From an uncultured Duncaniella sp. (GTDB lineage Bacteria; Bacteroidota; Bacteroidia; Bacteroidales; Muribaculaceae), in NCBI GenBank assembly GCA_910587515.1, contig CAJULW010000040.1, positions 56,779 through 120,778 on the forward strand: a stretch of DNA of 64,000 nucleotides. Direction: 5' to 3'. How positions within the stretch are numbered: position 1 is the stretch's first letter; each line of letters opens with the position of its first letter. Shown here piece by piece: positions 1-8,768 of the stretch. Both the position numbers and the translations under genes were made by a program. The notes beneath the pieces were generated by a model. That model saw only the letters and a list, made by a program, of their open reading frames with translations. It had not been told where the DNA came from and did not search any database.

Positions 1-226
1 AGGCCCATATCATTCCCACTCCTGTCGCTATGCAGCGCACAAGGGCAAGAGACATAAAAAACATTATTATCGACAGAAGCACAAACGCAAGCAAAGCGAG
101 CGAAACCGATGTCAGAAGCAGCGTCAATTTTTCGGCAGCCGTCAGTTTTGCATAATCGACATTCAATTTGAACGTCGTCTTGAGTTCGGACCAAAGTGTG
201 TTGAATTGTGTCTGTTTGTCAGCCAT
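1..226 (-). CDS. Holin-like membrane protein (partial, C-terminus beyond window)
   Basis: The first 75 codons of a minus-strand gene that runs off the left edge, starting at the ATG at 224-226. The visible part has a short polar amphipathic N-terminus (about residues 1-30) followed by two closely spaced hydrophobic segments, about residues 32-57 and 60-75. This resembles the small 'phage holin family' (Holin-X/DUF1469) membrane proteins that Bacteroidetes often encode next to YtxH proteins, as here. Despite the family name it need not be phage-derived; nothing else phage-like is near. It is probably the third gene of an operon with the two YtxH genes upstream. Family assignment is by pattern and context only. 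Confidence 0.6.
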   Translation of the reverse strand, partial: MADKQTQFNTLWSELKTTFKLNVDYAKLTAAEKLTLLLTSVSLALLAFVLLSIIMFFMSLALVRCIATGVGMIWA

Positions 227-355
227 TGTCAATTAAACGAATGATGGGAGTATTGGCATCCTTCACCTGACATCCGCACCGCGGCCTATCAAGCAAACGG
301 TGGCGGATCTCAGGTCGGACTGCATTGTCAAGAGTCTTTTTAGACCCTCTTATTT

Positions 356-553
356 TTAATCGTCTATTTCGGTTGTCAATTGTTCGACAAGCGCGTCTAT
401 CTCGTTATCAGAACAGATTATGCCTTTTTTTCGAAGTAAATCAGCTATGCGGGCACGCACATCTTCCCCTTTCTCCGGGGCAAAAAGGATAGCGGCCCCA
501 GCACCTACAATAGCACCTCCGATAAACGCGTAAAGCAAAGATAAATTAGACAT
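356..553 (-). CDS. YtxH domain-containing protein (second copy)
   Basis: A 65-residue protein with one glycine/alanine-rich membrane segment (about residues 6-26) ending in the YtxH signature LFAPEKGE, followed by a charged helical tail. YtxH proteins are small membrane-anchored proteins of unclear function, linked to stress in Firmicutes. It is a tandem paralogue of the gene just upstream (613-810), with identical length and matching APEKGE position. It lies between that gene and the holin-like gene in the same orientation, so the three are likely co-transcribed. The 129-nt gap before the next gene holds a small imperfect hairpin near 331-353 of unknown role. Confidence 0.8.
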   Translation of the reverse strand: MSNLSLLYAFIGGAIVGAGAAILFAPEKGEDVRARIADLLRKKGIICSDNEIDALVEQLTTEIDD

Positions 554-612
554 AGTGATGACGTTGTTAATGGTTTGCGTGATTATTAATTAAAACGTGG
601 AGTCAGACAGTA

Positions 613-810
613 TTATTTCTTGATCTCTTCAGCGATTTCATCAGCGAGCTCCTCAAGTTTGCTTTTCTGAAGCTTGACGCCCTTGCTTTCGAGATATTTT
701 ACGATATTCTGACGGGTTTTCTCACCTTTCTCAGGAGCGAGGAGAAGACCAACGGTAGCACCTGCGACGGCGCCTCCGATAACTGCGAGTACAATGTTTA
801 ATGCTTTCAT
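613..810 (-). CDS. YtxH domain-containing protein (first copy)
   Basis: A 65-residue protein starting at the ATG at 808-810. An upstream in-frame alternative start would add a 28-residue extension unlike the family, so it was rejected. It has a G/A-rich membrane segment (about residues 4-25), the YtxH motif LLAPEKGE, and a Lys/Glu-rich helical tail. It is the first gene of a likely operon with a second YtxH copy and a holin-like gene. The two YtxH copies share layout but differ in most tail residues, so the duplication is not recent. Function is unknown beyond membrane anchoring. Confidence 0.82.
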   Translation of the reverse strand: MKALNIVLAVIGGAVAGATVGLLLAPEKGEKTRQNIVKYLESKGVKLQKSKLEELADEIAEEIKK

Positions 811-831
811 CTTTCTATTCGTTATTTTAGG

Positions 832-963
832 TAAAGTTAATTTACAATAGTTAAACATTACAATAACGGAAAAGTTCACCGGTCGGCATAACAAATGTGG
901 TCTATGCCCCCTTACAATAATTTTTCCGCCCCTAAGTTACAATCTTTAGACGGTCTTTGCAAA
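832..963 (-). promoter_or_regulatory. Candidate promoters for the YtxH operon
   Basis: Two minus-strand matches to the Bacteroidetes promoter (TTTG, 19-21 nt, TAnnTTTG). The upstream one has TTTG at 960-963, a 20-nt spacer and TAACTTAG at 932-939. The nearer one has ATTG at 861-864, a 21-nt spacer and TAACTTTA at 832-839. Each -7 element has one mismatch. Which is used cannot be told from sequence. Confidence 0.45.
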
Positions 964-981
964 TCATTTTATCACGCTGTT

Positions 982-1003
982 AGAGCAGAGCCGAACCTGC
1001 TCT
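982..1003 (-). terminator. Possible hairpin terminator after the antiporter gene
   Basis: A perfect 7-bp inverted repeat (AGAGCAG / CTGCTCT) with an 8-nt loop lies at the stop codon of the antiporter gene. There is no clear U-tract after it on the minus strand, so termination is only a possibility. Confidence 0.3.
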
Positions 1004-3264
1004 CAACCACCAATAGATGAAAGGCGTTTAAGAGAGCCTACCACCCATACGGTATCGCCCTCGGCAAATACAAGCGAAGGATCGGGCTGCAGATATTTAT
1101 TATCGCGCTGCACCGAGACAAGCAATGCCTCCCATGTATTCCGAAAATTAGAGCTGACTATCGTTTTCCCTATGAGTGGAGAAGAGGCTTTCAGCATTAT
1201 ACCCGTCAGTTTAACATCGGAAACGGACATTTCAACAATGTCATCGTCGGGGGCTTCAACGACAGGAAGCAACTGTTGTATCTCTTCGTCAGTGCCGATA
1301 ACGCCAAGAACATCCCCGGGAAAAACCCGTTCTTCCGCCCCTGGAACCATTATCATCCTTGATCCACGCTGGATCGACGAAACAGAAACCCCATAACGGT
1401 TGCGAAGGCCTGAATTTTTAAGCTGCTCACCGACAAATGGACATTTATAACCAACCGACATAAAAGCAAGATGCATATTCGGCACAAGTTTGTTTTTAGC
1501 TCCGCTACGTCGCAATTCACGCTCGTTCAGATTATCGATAAACCGAGATTCGATACGCACCATGCGCCTGTGAGCCGATTTAGAAAAAGAAAGAGCGAGC
1601 ACGAAAAAGAGGACTATGCCTATCAGCCACCCCACGGCAAGAGAATATATTGAACTGAGCAAATATATCAATATAACCATGGCTATGAGCAAACGAACAA
1701 TCGTCATGATGATCAGAGGGACATCATAACGGGCGTTAGCCTCGATGAGCCTTTCACGTTCGGTCTTTTTAGAGGCCGGATATGTCATAGCCAAAAGAAA
1801 TGGAGCCATCAATATGAGAGAGATCACAGTGGTGAAAAAACGTCCCCACGAAGGGAAAGTTCCAGTCAATAATGGCATAATATAATCAAGAGATATGACA
1901 CACAGTGCAATAAGAACCATAGAATACAGCACCACTCTCCATAAATAACGTTTGAACAGAGATTGCCACAAAAGGCTTGTGGCACTTGCCGATGTCGTCA
2001 CCTCCTCCGTATAGCGGTCTATAAGAAAATGCAATCTGGAAGGCAGGTGCGCTTCAACAAAGCGACACGCAGGATCAGACATGCGGATAAAATAAGGTGT
2101 CGTAAATGTCGTGACTACCGAAACGGCAACGACTATAGGATAGATCTGTGGGTCGAGAACCCCCAACGACATGCCGAGTGAGGCGATGATGAACGCGAAT
2201 TCTCCTATCTGAGTCAAAGAAAAACCGGACTCGATGGCCACACGCAACGATTGTCCGGTTAGAAGCATACCGGTCGTGCCGAAAAATATCATGCCAAGAA
2301 TCACTACTCCGGACAAAATAAGTATCGGCAACCAATACTGCGCTATTATGTGTGGATTGACCATCATTCCTACAGAGATAAAAAAAACCGAGCCAAAAAG
2401 GTCTTTCACAGGGACCGTGACCCTTTCAATACGCTCAGCGAAACTCGTTCCGGCAAGAATCGACCCCATAACAAAGGCTCCGAGCGCGAGAGAAAATCCA
2501 CAAGCGACTGAGAACACCGCCATACCGAGACACAATCCCATCGAGACTATAAGCAGCGTTTCCGAATTAAGAAAGCGACGTTGAGAATTAAGCAGAGAAG
2601 GCAATACGAACACTCCGACCACAAACCATATAATCAGAAAAAACGCCAATTTGCTGACACTATAGAGCATCTCCCCGCCCTCCACACTGTTATTGAGAGC
2701 GATCGACGACAATATAACCATCATAAGCACCGCAAAAAGGTCTTCGACAATAAGCACCGCAAACACCAAGGAGGCAAATTTGCGATGACGGAGGTTAAGA
2801 TCGGTAAATGCCTTTATAATAATGGTGGTCGAGGACATCGAAAGCATCCCACCGAGAAAAAGACTGTTGATATGAGAAAATCCGAGCACATGACCGACAG
2901 CGAAACCGGCCCCCATCATTCCGCAAACAATAAAGAGAGCCGTCACAACCGCCGATCCCCCGGCATTGACAAGTTTTTTAAAACTAAATTCAAGACCGAG
3001 CGAAAACAACAGTACTACGATGCCTATCTGCGCCCAAAACTCTATGTTGTCTTCAGTTGAAACAGACGGCAGATATTCGAAATGAGGACTCGCAAGGAAC
3101 CCCGCAACTATATAACCAAGGACAACAGGCTGTCTCAGCCATTTGAACAGAAGTGTGGTGAATGCTCCGAGTATAAGAATAAAAGCCAAGTCACGGATAA
3201 GACCCTCGACATTGAAAGTCCCGGCTCCGGAGGCGATATTTGCGAGAATCAAGTTGAGCAACAT
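1003..3264 (-). CDS. CPA2-family cation:proton antiporter with two RCK_C domains
   Basis: A 753-residue inner-membrane protein. Residues about 20-400 form the Na+/H+ exchanger (KefB/CPA2-like) membrane domain with many hydrophobic helices. A second hydrophobic block lies near 440-570. Two TrkA-C/RCK_C-like regulatory domains follow, about 590-665 and 675-753, each with the pattern of a ligand-binding beta sheet. No RCK_N nucleotide-binding domain is visible, so it is not a full KefB/KefC. It likely exchanges K+ or Na+ for protons. It is the last gene of an operon with a coiled-coil protein and MgtC, 26 nt after MgtC. The substrate ion is not determined by sequence. Confidence 0.88.
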   Translation of the reverse strand: MLLNLILANIASGAGTFNVEGLIRDLAFILILGAFTTLLFKWLRQPVVLGYIVAGFLASPHFEYLPSVSTEDNIEFWAQIGIVVLLFSLGLEFSFKKLVNAGGSAVVTALFIVCGMMGAGFAVGHVLGFSHINSLFLGGMLSMSSTTIIIKAFTDLNLRHRKFASLVFAVLIVEDLFAVLMMVILSSIALNNSVEGGEMLYSVSKLAFFLIIWFVVGVFVLPSLLNSQRRFLNSETLLIVSMGLCLGMAVFSVACGFSLALGAFVMGSILAGTSFAERIERVTVPVKDLFGSVFFISVGMMVNPHIIAQYWLPILILSGVVILGMIFFGTTGMLLTGQSLRVAIESGFSLTQIGEFAFIIASLGMSLGVLDPQIYPIVVAVSVVTTFTTPYFIRMSDPACRFVEAHLPSRLHFLIDRYTEEVTTSASATSLLWQSLFKRYLWRVVLYSMVLIALCVISLDYIMPLLTGTFPSWGRFFTTVISLILMAPFLLAMTYPASKKTERERLIEANARYDVPLIIMTIVRLLIAMVILIYLLSSIYSLAVGWLIGIVLFFVLALSFSKSAHRRMVRIESRFIDNLNERELRRSGAKNKLVPNMHLAFMSVGYKCPFVGEQLKNSGLRNRYGVSVSSIQRGSRMIMVPGAEERVFPGDVLGVIGTDEEIQQLLPVVEAPDDDIVEMSVSDVKLTGIMLKASSPLIGKTIVSSNFRNTWEALLVSVQRDNKYLQPDPSLVFAEGDTVWVVGSLKRLSSIGG

Positions 3265-3290
3265 ATATAGTTGAAACGAAAAATAAGGCG

Positions 3291-4007
3291 TCAGCTAAGG
3301 TCTGCCTGATTAGACAATGATATTGAAACCGTCGGATGCACATCATGAAGAGCGGAAAACACTTCTATGAAATCGGAATGCTCGCGGATAAGTATCAGAA
3401 GATTCAGACGCGTCGTCACAGACTCGTAGTCATATTCCACATACACCCTCGATAAATGGATATTATGGCTTTCAAGCACATCTCTATATGGTTTTATGGA
3501 TTTTACTATGCCTTTGACCTTAAGGCGTATCGTCCGTGCTTCGTTGCCTACATTTACACGGTGTTCAAGCTGTTCGAGAATCGTAAGCACAACAAGCACC
3601 AACAGAGTGGCGACAAACGCAACCGTATAAAGTCCACACCCGACAGCCATGCCTATGGTCGCTATGATCCAAATGCCCGCAGCGGTGGTAAGCCCACGCA
3701 CCGAACCTTTCATCTGTATAATTGTACCCGCTCCGAGAAAACCTATACCAGAAAGCACCTGTGCGGCTATACGGCTCGGATCTCCGCGAAGCAGCCCTAC
3801 CGTTTCCTGGCAGACATAGATCGAGAGCATCATAGCGATGCAAGCACCCATCGAAATAAGCGAGAATGTACGCAATCCGGCCATCTGCCCCTTACGCTTG
3901 CGTTCTACCCCGATAACACTTCCGAGCACCAGGCTGATTACAATGCGCACTATGGCTGTCGTGGAACTCAACTCGACACTGTTGACCGTTTCCCAAAAAC
4001 GCTCCAT
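3291..4007 (-). CDS. MgtC/SapB family membrane protein
   Basis: A 238-residue protein. The N-terminal membrane domain (residues about 15-150) carries the MgtC hallmark GSVIGVERKRKGQ, then the LRTFSLISMGA and GIGFLGAGTI stretches. A soluble C-terminal domain (about 160-235) is ACT-like by pattern. MgtC proteins occur in Mg2+-limitation and acid responses, and in Salmonella MgtC acts on the F1Fo ATP synthase; whether that holds for this subfamily is unknown. The gene starts 7 nt after the coiled-coil protein and ends 26 nt before the antiporter, which suggests a shared role in ion or envelope homeostasis. Confidence 0.88.
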   Translation of the reverse strand: MERFWETVNSVELSSTTAIVRIVISLVLGSVIGVERKRKGQMAGLRTFSLISMGACIAMMLSIYVCQETVGLLRGDPSRIAAQVLSGIGFLGAGTIIQMKGSVRGLTTAAGIWIIATIGMAVGCGLYTVAFVATLLVLVVLTILEQLEHRVNVGNEARTIRLKVKGIVKSIKPYRDVLESHNIHLSRVYVEYDYESVTTRLNLLILIREHSDFIEVFSALHDVHPTVSISLSNQADLS

Positions 4008-4014
4008 CCTCCGG

Positions 4015-4923
4015 TTATTTCTTCATTATGAAATGACGGGATGTCAGTCGATAACCGTCAGTAAACAATTCTACGGTATAATCTCCGGGAGTAAGTGTTG
4101 TGTTCACATCCCAATATATTTTAATTCCAGCGATCTCATCACCGGCATATTCAATGTTCTTACGCGCGCTACACGGAATCGCCCGACCTTCGAAATCAAA
4201 ATTTCCCGCACCGCCAAGCAACTGTCCCTCCGGATTTACAAGACGGAGATATATAGTCTTTTCCCCTACAGGAGTGGAGTTGTTTTGCGGTATTGTAAAT
4301 GAAACCATCAACTGACGTACCTTGGTTATATTTTTCTCTACCTTACCATTTTTTTTGAGTCCGGTAAGCGACACTCCTGTCACATTAAGTTTCTCAGCGA
4401 GTGTCATACGTTCGCTAAGGGTTTCATTACTTCGTGTCACTTCCCGCACCTGCGAAGAAAGTTGAGCGTTCTGATCTTTTATTTCTTTATTCTCAGCCCT
4501 AAGTCCAGCATTCTCCTTATTAAGAGAATCTATCTGGGCTATATAATGACGCAAAAGACCTTTGAGTGTCGAAATCTCGTTTTGCAATTCTTTTATACGC
4601 GCCTGCGATTTAACCTTCTCACTTTTCAACTCCTGCATAAGCTGCTCGACTTTAGCTTTGGCAGCGGTATATTTTGAAAGAATAGTATCGTTGGCAAGAC
4701 GCTGAGCCTGATCTTCATATTGTTGAAATTCAGCGTTAAGCATATCAAACTCGTTTGACAACTGCAACTGTTCATTGGCAAGTTGAAGTTCCTCGTTCTG
4801 CATTTTGGCTTCGTGTACCTGTGATTTGAGCGACGCCACCTGAACGACACCAAATCCTACAGCGATAAGCAATAGAGCCGCTAAAACAATTGTAAGGATT
4901 ACGATGGGCGATTTACCTTTCAT
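4015..4923 (-). CDS. Membrane-anchored coiled-coil protein of unknown function
   Basis: A 302-residue protein not assigned to a named family. It has one N-terminal membrane segment (about residues 6-29, preceded by Lys, so the rest is probably periplasmic). A long coiled coil rich in Glu, Gln, Leu and Asn covers about 32-185. A compact C-terminal domain (about 200-302) has alternating hydrophobic strands typical of an Ig-like or beta-sandwich fold. It leads the operon with MgtC and the CPA2 antiporter with only 7 nt between stop and next start, so translational coupling is likely. Its role may be to scaffold or sense at the envelope, which is inference from layout. Confidence 0.65.
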   Translation of the reverse strand: MKGKSPIVILTIVLAALLLIAVGFGVVQVASLKSQVHEAKMQNEELQLANEQLQLSNEFDMLNAEFQQYEDQAQRLANDTILSKYTAAKAKVEQLMQELKSEKVKSQARIKELQNEISTLKGLLRHYIAQIDSLNKENAGLRAENKEIKDQNAQLSSQVREVTRSNETLSERMTLAEKLNVTGVSLTGLKKNGKVEKNITKVRQLMVSFTIPQNNSTPVGEKTIYLRLVNPEGQLLGGAGNFDFEGRAIPCSARKNIEYAGDEIAGIKIYWDVNTTLTPGDYTVELFTDGYRLTSRHFIMKK

Positions 4924-5212
4924 AAATTTAAAATATAGTATCTGTAATCAAAAGGCGATTTAAAATCCGGATTTAATCAAATAAATAACCGGAATATTAA
5001 AACGATGACAATTTCTGCCAATCAAACCACAAAATTACGAAACAGCGTACTATCAACCAAATCCAACAGATAAAAACTGACAAAAACGCCTACAATATCA
5101 ACTAAACCGCATACTTCATTATCAAACAGCCTAAAATATTGACCTATTTTAAGTTAAAAGCAAAGGCAATCAGGGCTATACACCTAAAAAACGTGCAAAA
5201 TGTCTTAAATCT

Positions 5213-5319
5213 CTTGTTCTACAAGAAATAAATATTTATCTTTACAAATAATTTACGCCTAATTATTTAGAAATTACCACTTGTTAATCTTAGATTTAAT
5301 TACGGCACATTTATAGTTG
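5213..5319 (+). promoter_or_regulatory. Candidate promoters for the SusC/SusD pair
   Basis: Two imperfect matches to the Bacteroidetes promoter: CTTG at 5213-5216, 20 nt, TATCTTTA at 5237-5244; and TTAG at 5290-5293, 18 nt, TATAGTTG at 5312-5319. Either would give an unusually long susC leader (about 170-240 nt). Neither is a perfect match. Confidence 0.35.
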
Positions 5320-5339
5320 CACAAAAAATAATTTTCTCT

Positions 5340-5401
5340 GTATGGCCACCATCCGCCTTGTCTTCCCCCCAAAAAACATGGTGGTTTCATGGTTACCATA
5401 C
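5340..5401 (+). promoter_or_regulatory. Inverted repeat with two alternative pairings in the susC leader
   Basis: The left arm at 5340-5352 (GTATGGCCACCAT) can pair with ATGGTGG at 5378-5384 plus CCATAC at 5396-5401, giving 13 bp with an 11-nt bulge. It can also pair with ATGGTTACCATAC at 5389-5401, giving 11 of 13 bp with a 2x2 internal mismatch. It lies 89 nt before the susC start. It could be an RNA switch, a stability element or a DNA operator; sequence alone does not decide. Confidence 0.5.
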
Positions 5402-5490
5402 AACATACACTACATACAAAACACTTTAGAACAATATTCCAAATATTGTCAATAACATCAATTTAACCAATCTAAGTTTCGTATTTCTTT

Positions 5491-8400
5491 ATGTTTACAG
5501 ACAACAAGACAGCTTTATGCCATTTGTCCAATAGGATTGGCGCCATCTTGATAACCCTGTTTGTGGCTATCCTGATGCCAACACAATCCATGGCGGCCGC
5601 AGAAACGTGCGTAGCCACAGGAACCGTACTCGACACTGACGAAGAACCGTTGCCTGGTGTAACCATTCGTGAAAAAGGCACCACAAACGCTGTCGCCAGT
5701 GATATTGACGGACATTTTTCAATTACAGTGCCCAAAGGAAGTGAAATCGAATTTTCATACATAGGCAAAGAAACATATACGCTAAAGATCGATACCTCAA
5801 AATCATATACGATAACTCTCTACGACACCGAACAACGTCTCGACGAAGTCATGGTCACAGGTTATGCGACTGTGTCAAAAGCACAGTCGACAGGCTCGTT
5901 CCAAAAACTATCCACCGAAACACTCGAACGTAGACGCATGGATAATCTTGAATCCATGCTCGAGGGCAATGTGGTCGGATATGTCGATGGGAAAATACGA
6001 GGCATAACCACTATGAACGCTGTTGCTAATCCTCTCATAGTCATCGACGGTTTCCCTGTTGAAAATACTCAGATCGACCGTATGGGACAAACAACCGAGG
6101 AAATACCAAACCTCAACCCCGAGGACATCGAAAGCATAACAGTGCTGAAAGACGCGGCCGCTGCATCTATCTACGGAGCACGCGCGGCAAACGGTGTGAT
6201 TGTCATAACCACCAAAAAAGCACAACAAGGAAAACCGGAGGTCAGTTTCTCAGCGACATTCACCTCCTCACCCTACTCCCATTATCATAAGAATCTCACC
6301 AACGCTGCCGATGTCATAGAACTTGAACGCAGATGGGCCGCACAGTCACCGTCACTGCTTGCCGGAGGACAAAGCGCGATAGCCTTGGCAGAGGACCTGC
6401 GCTACAATGGTGCAATCCCGAGTCTTGGTGTCAACACGCTCCTTGACATGTACTCAGGTGTCATCGGCATGGACGAAGGCAACAAACGTCTTGACGCCCT
6501 TGCTAAATACGGGTATCAATATTATAAACAAGCTGAAAAATACGGAAAACGCAACCCGTTCCACCAGCAATACAATCTGAGACTCGCCCAATCATCCGAA
6601 CGCAACAGTTTCAATATGTCAACCACATATTGGGATCACAAATACGAAGACGTGAACCATGGTGACCGTAAATTCGGCATAAACATAACCGATCAGCTGA
6701 AAGTCACCGACTGGCTGACAGCCGACATGGGTATATACCTTAATTATGGCCGAGACAGACAACAATATTACGATCCGTTCAATCCAGGATTCAACGCGCT
6801 ACCATATGACGCTCTTGTCGATGCCGACGGACGTCCTCTCGCAGCCGTATCACAAATCAATGGAGCTCGCCGTGAAGCCATCGAAGCAAACGGAATGATA
6901 CCCGAAATACTGACTCCGCTTGACGAAATCGACTATCAGACTGCCAAAGGCAAAAGCCTTGAAACAAGATCGTTCGCCAAACTTCGCTTTGACATAATGC
7001 CGTGGCTAAAATATTCGGTACAATTCCAATACGAAACATCAAACTACGATACCGAATATCTACAAGACCGCTACAGCTACGATGTTGTCGGCCGTCTCAA
7101 CAATTTTGTCAGCAAAGGCTATGGAGGTTTGGTATATAATCTCCCAGAAGGTGACATAATGTACAAAACCTCAACACGCAAACGCGGCTATAATTTCCGT
7201 CAACAATTGAATTTTGACAAAACTTTCGCTGAACGCCACCGCGTCCTTGTATTCATCGGACAAGAACTCCGCGACATGCGCATAACATACAACGACAATA
7301 CATACTTCGGTTACGATCCTGAACTGCTTACATGGAAACCTTGGGACCAAAACGCGCTTGGATATTTTTCAGGCATACTCGGCATGGCTCAATTGCAGAC
7401 AAGCACATTGGAATCAATGAAAGAAATGTCAAACCGTTTCGTATCGTTCTACGGCAACGCCTCCTACTCTCTTGACGAAAAATACAATTTCACCGGAAGC
7501 CTGCGTTGGGACCGTTCCAACCTTTGGGGAACAAGTTCTAAATTCCAGAACAAACCGATCTGGTCAGTAGGCGCAAGCTGGAACCTCAACCGAGAAGAAT
7601 GGCTCCGCAACACATCATGGCTTAACCAATTGCAGCTACGAGCATCCTATGGTATCGGTGGCAATATCGGCCGTAATACAGCGCCATATATGACTGCCGG
7701 ATACGGTCCCGGGCAATTTGGCACAATGGGATGGGTGATAGCTCCTCCAAACAAAGACATACGTTGGGAAAAGACCCGTACAATCAATGTCGGTGTCGAC
7801 TTCGACCTCTTTACAAACCGTCTATGGGGTACAATCGACTACTACCATAAAAAGAGCACAGACCTATTGGCGATGATCAACGGAAGTCCGACTCAAGGAT
7901 TCGGCTATAGTGTCCTGACAACCAACAACGGCTCCATGGTCAACCAAGGTCTTGAACTTTCGCTTTCAGGCCACGTAATCCGCAAGGCCGACCTGCTATG
8001 GACTGCTTCACTTCTCTATTCAGTCAACAAGAACAAGGTAACCCATGTGTCAATGGAACCGGTCAACTATGACAACAGGCTAATGTTCCCGACATCATAT
8101 CCCACTGTTGGCAACCCATATTTCGGACTCTATGCCTACCGTTACGCAGGACTCGACGAAAACGGAGATCCTATGGTGCTTGACGCGGAAGGAAATCCGA
8201 CTTCAAATGATGTCCGCGACGCTGACGCCATCGTGTTCCAAGGAACTACGATGCCCGTTCACAGCGGCTCTTTCACCAACACCGTGCGCTGGCGTGATTT
8301 CGAATTCTCAGCGATGATCACTTTTGCCGCGGGTCACAAAGTGCGCGACATCCTCCCTCCATCCATCTCAATGGCATCAGGCAGGATAACCGCGACACAT

Positions 8401-8742
8401 AAAGACATCATGAATTCCTGGAAACAACCTGGCGACGAACTTCACACCGACGTGCCGCGTCTTTTGTTCTCAAACGACCTTGACAATTATAATACCTATC
8501 GCAACAACCTTTACGCATATTCCGATAAATTCGTATATGACGCATCAAACATCCGCTTCCATAACATCTCACTCTCCTACATGCTACCGTCTGCGATCAT
8601 AAGGGCTGCAAAAATGAGACTTGTCAAATTCAGATTCTCCGTCGAAAATCTTGCCACTATAGCGATGGACCATAAAGCGCTATACTCAATAGGAGGCAAA
8701 GAGAAGCCCAACTTTGTATGGGGAATAAACATCGGTTTCTAA
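5491..8742 (+). CDS. SusC/RagA-type TonB-dependent outer-membrane receptor
   Basis: A 1083-residue outer-membrane transporter. A signal peptide (about residues 14-36) is followed by a carboxypeptidase-regulatory-like beta domain (about 40-110) and a TonB-box-like stretch with DEVMVTGYATV. The plug domain carries the canonical SusC motif LKDAAAASIYGARAANGV. A long beta-barrel follows, ending in Phe as outer-membrane proteins do. With its SusD partner it would import an oligosaccharide or peptide by TonB energy. No STN anti-sigma-interaction domain is present. The ATG at 5491 gives a good signal peptide. No glycan-degrading enzyme or sensor gene adjoins it, so the substrate is unknown. Confidence 0.93.
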   Translation: MFTDNKTALCHLSNRIGAILITLFVAILMPTQSMAAAETCVATGTVLDTDEEPLPGVTIREKGTTNAVASDIDGHFSITVPKGSEIEFSYIGKETYTLKIDTSKSYTITLYDTEQRLDEVMVTGYATVSKAQSTGSFQKLSTETLERRRMDNLESMLEGNVVGYVDGKIRGITTMNAVANPLIVIDGFPVENTQIDRMGQTTEEIPNLNPEDIESITVLKDAAAASIYGARAANGVIVITTKKAQQGKPEVSFSATFTSSPYSHYHKNLTNAADVIELERRWAAQSPSLLAGGQSAIALAEDLRYNGAIPSLGVNTLLDMYSGVIGMDEGNKRLDALAKYGYQYYKQAEKYGKRNPFHQQYNLRLAQSSERNSFNMSTTYWDHKYEDVNHGDRKFGINITDQLKVTDWLTADMGIYLNYGRDRQQYYDPFNPGFNALPYDALVDADGRPLAAVSQINGARREAIEANGMIPEILTPLDEIDYQTAKGKSLETRSFAKLRFDIMPWLKYSVQFQYETSNYDTEYLQDRYSYDVVGRLNNFVSKGYGGLVYNLPEGDIMYKTSTRKRGYNFRQQLNFDKTFAERHRVLVFIGQELRDMRITYNDNTYFGYDPELLTWKPWDQNALGYFSGILGMAQLQTSTLESMKEMSNRFVSFYGNASYSLDEKYNFTGSLRWDRSNLWGTSSKFQNKPIWSVGASWNLNREEWLRNTSWLNQLQLRASYGIGGNIGRNTAPYMTAGYGPGQFGTMGWVIAPPNKDIRWEKTRTINVGVDFDLFTNRLWGTIDYYHKKSTDLLAMINGSPTQGFGYSVLTTNNGSMVNQGLELSLSGHVIRKADLLWTASLLYSVNKNKVTHVSMEPVNYDNRLMFPTSYPTVGNPYFGLYAYRYAGLDENGDPMVLDAEGNPTSNDVRDADAIVFQGTTMPVHSGSFTNTVRWRDFEFSAMITFAAGHKVRDILPPSISMASGRITATHKDIMNSWKQPGDELHTDVPRLLFSNDLDNYNTYRNNLYAYSDKFVYDASNIRFHNISLSYMLPSAIIRAAKMRLVKFRFSVENLATIAMDHKALYSIGGKEKPNFVWGINIGF

Positions 8743-8768
8743 CGAATTTCACACACTTTTTTACAGAC

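Larger units (their letters stand above)
4924..5490. other. 567-bp AT-rich divergent intergenic region
   Basis: This separates the minus-strand coiled-coil/MgtC/antiporter operon from the plus-strand SusC/SusD pair. The left half (4924-5210) is AT-rich with no ORF or clear promoter for the minus gene. The right half carries candidate susC promoters and a leader inverted repeat, listed separately. No RNA gene was recognised. Confidence 0.6.

Noticed and set aside
1..226. Possible prophage signal from a holin-like gene
   Set aside because: The family is a common chromosomal companion of YtxH; no integrase, capsid, tail or lysis gene is in the window.
2581..3060. 159-codon plus-strand frame inside the antiporter gene
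   Set aside because: Antisense shadow of a strongly supported CDS; composition is Lys/His/Arg-rich and unlike a protein.
3456..4031. 191-codon plus-strand frame opposite mgtC
   Set aside because: Antisense shadow of MgtC with no recognisable domain.
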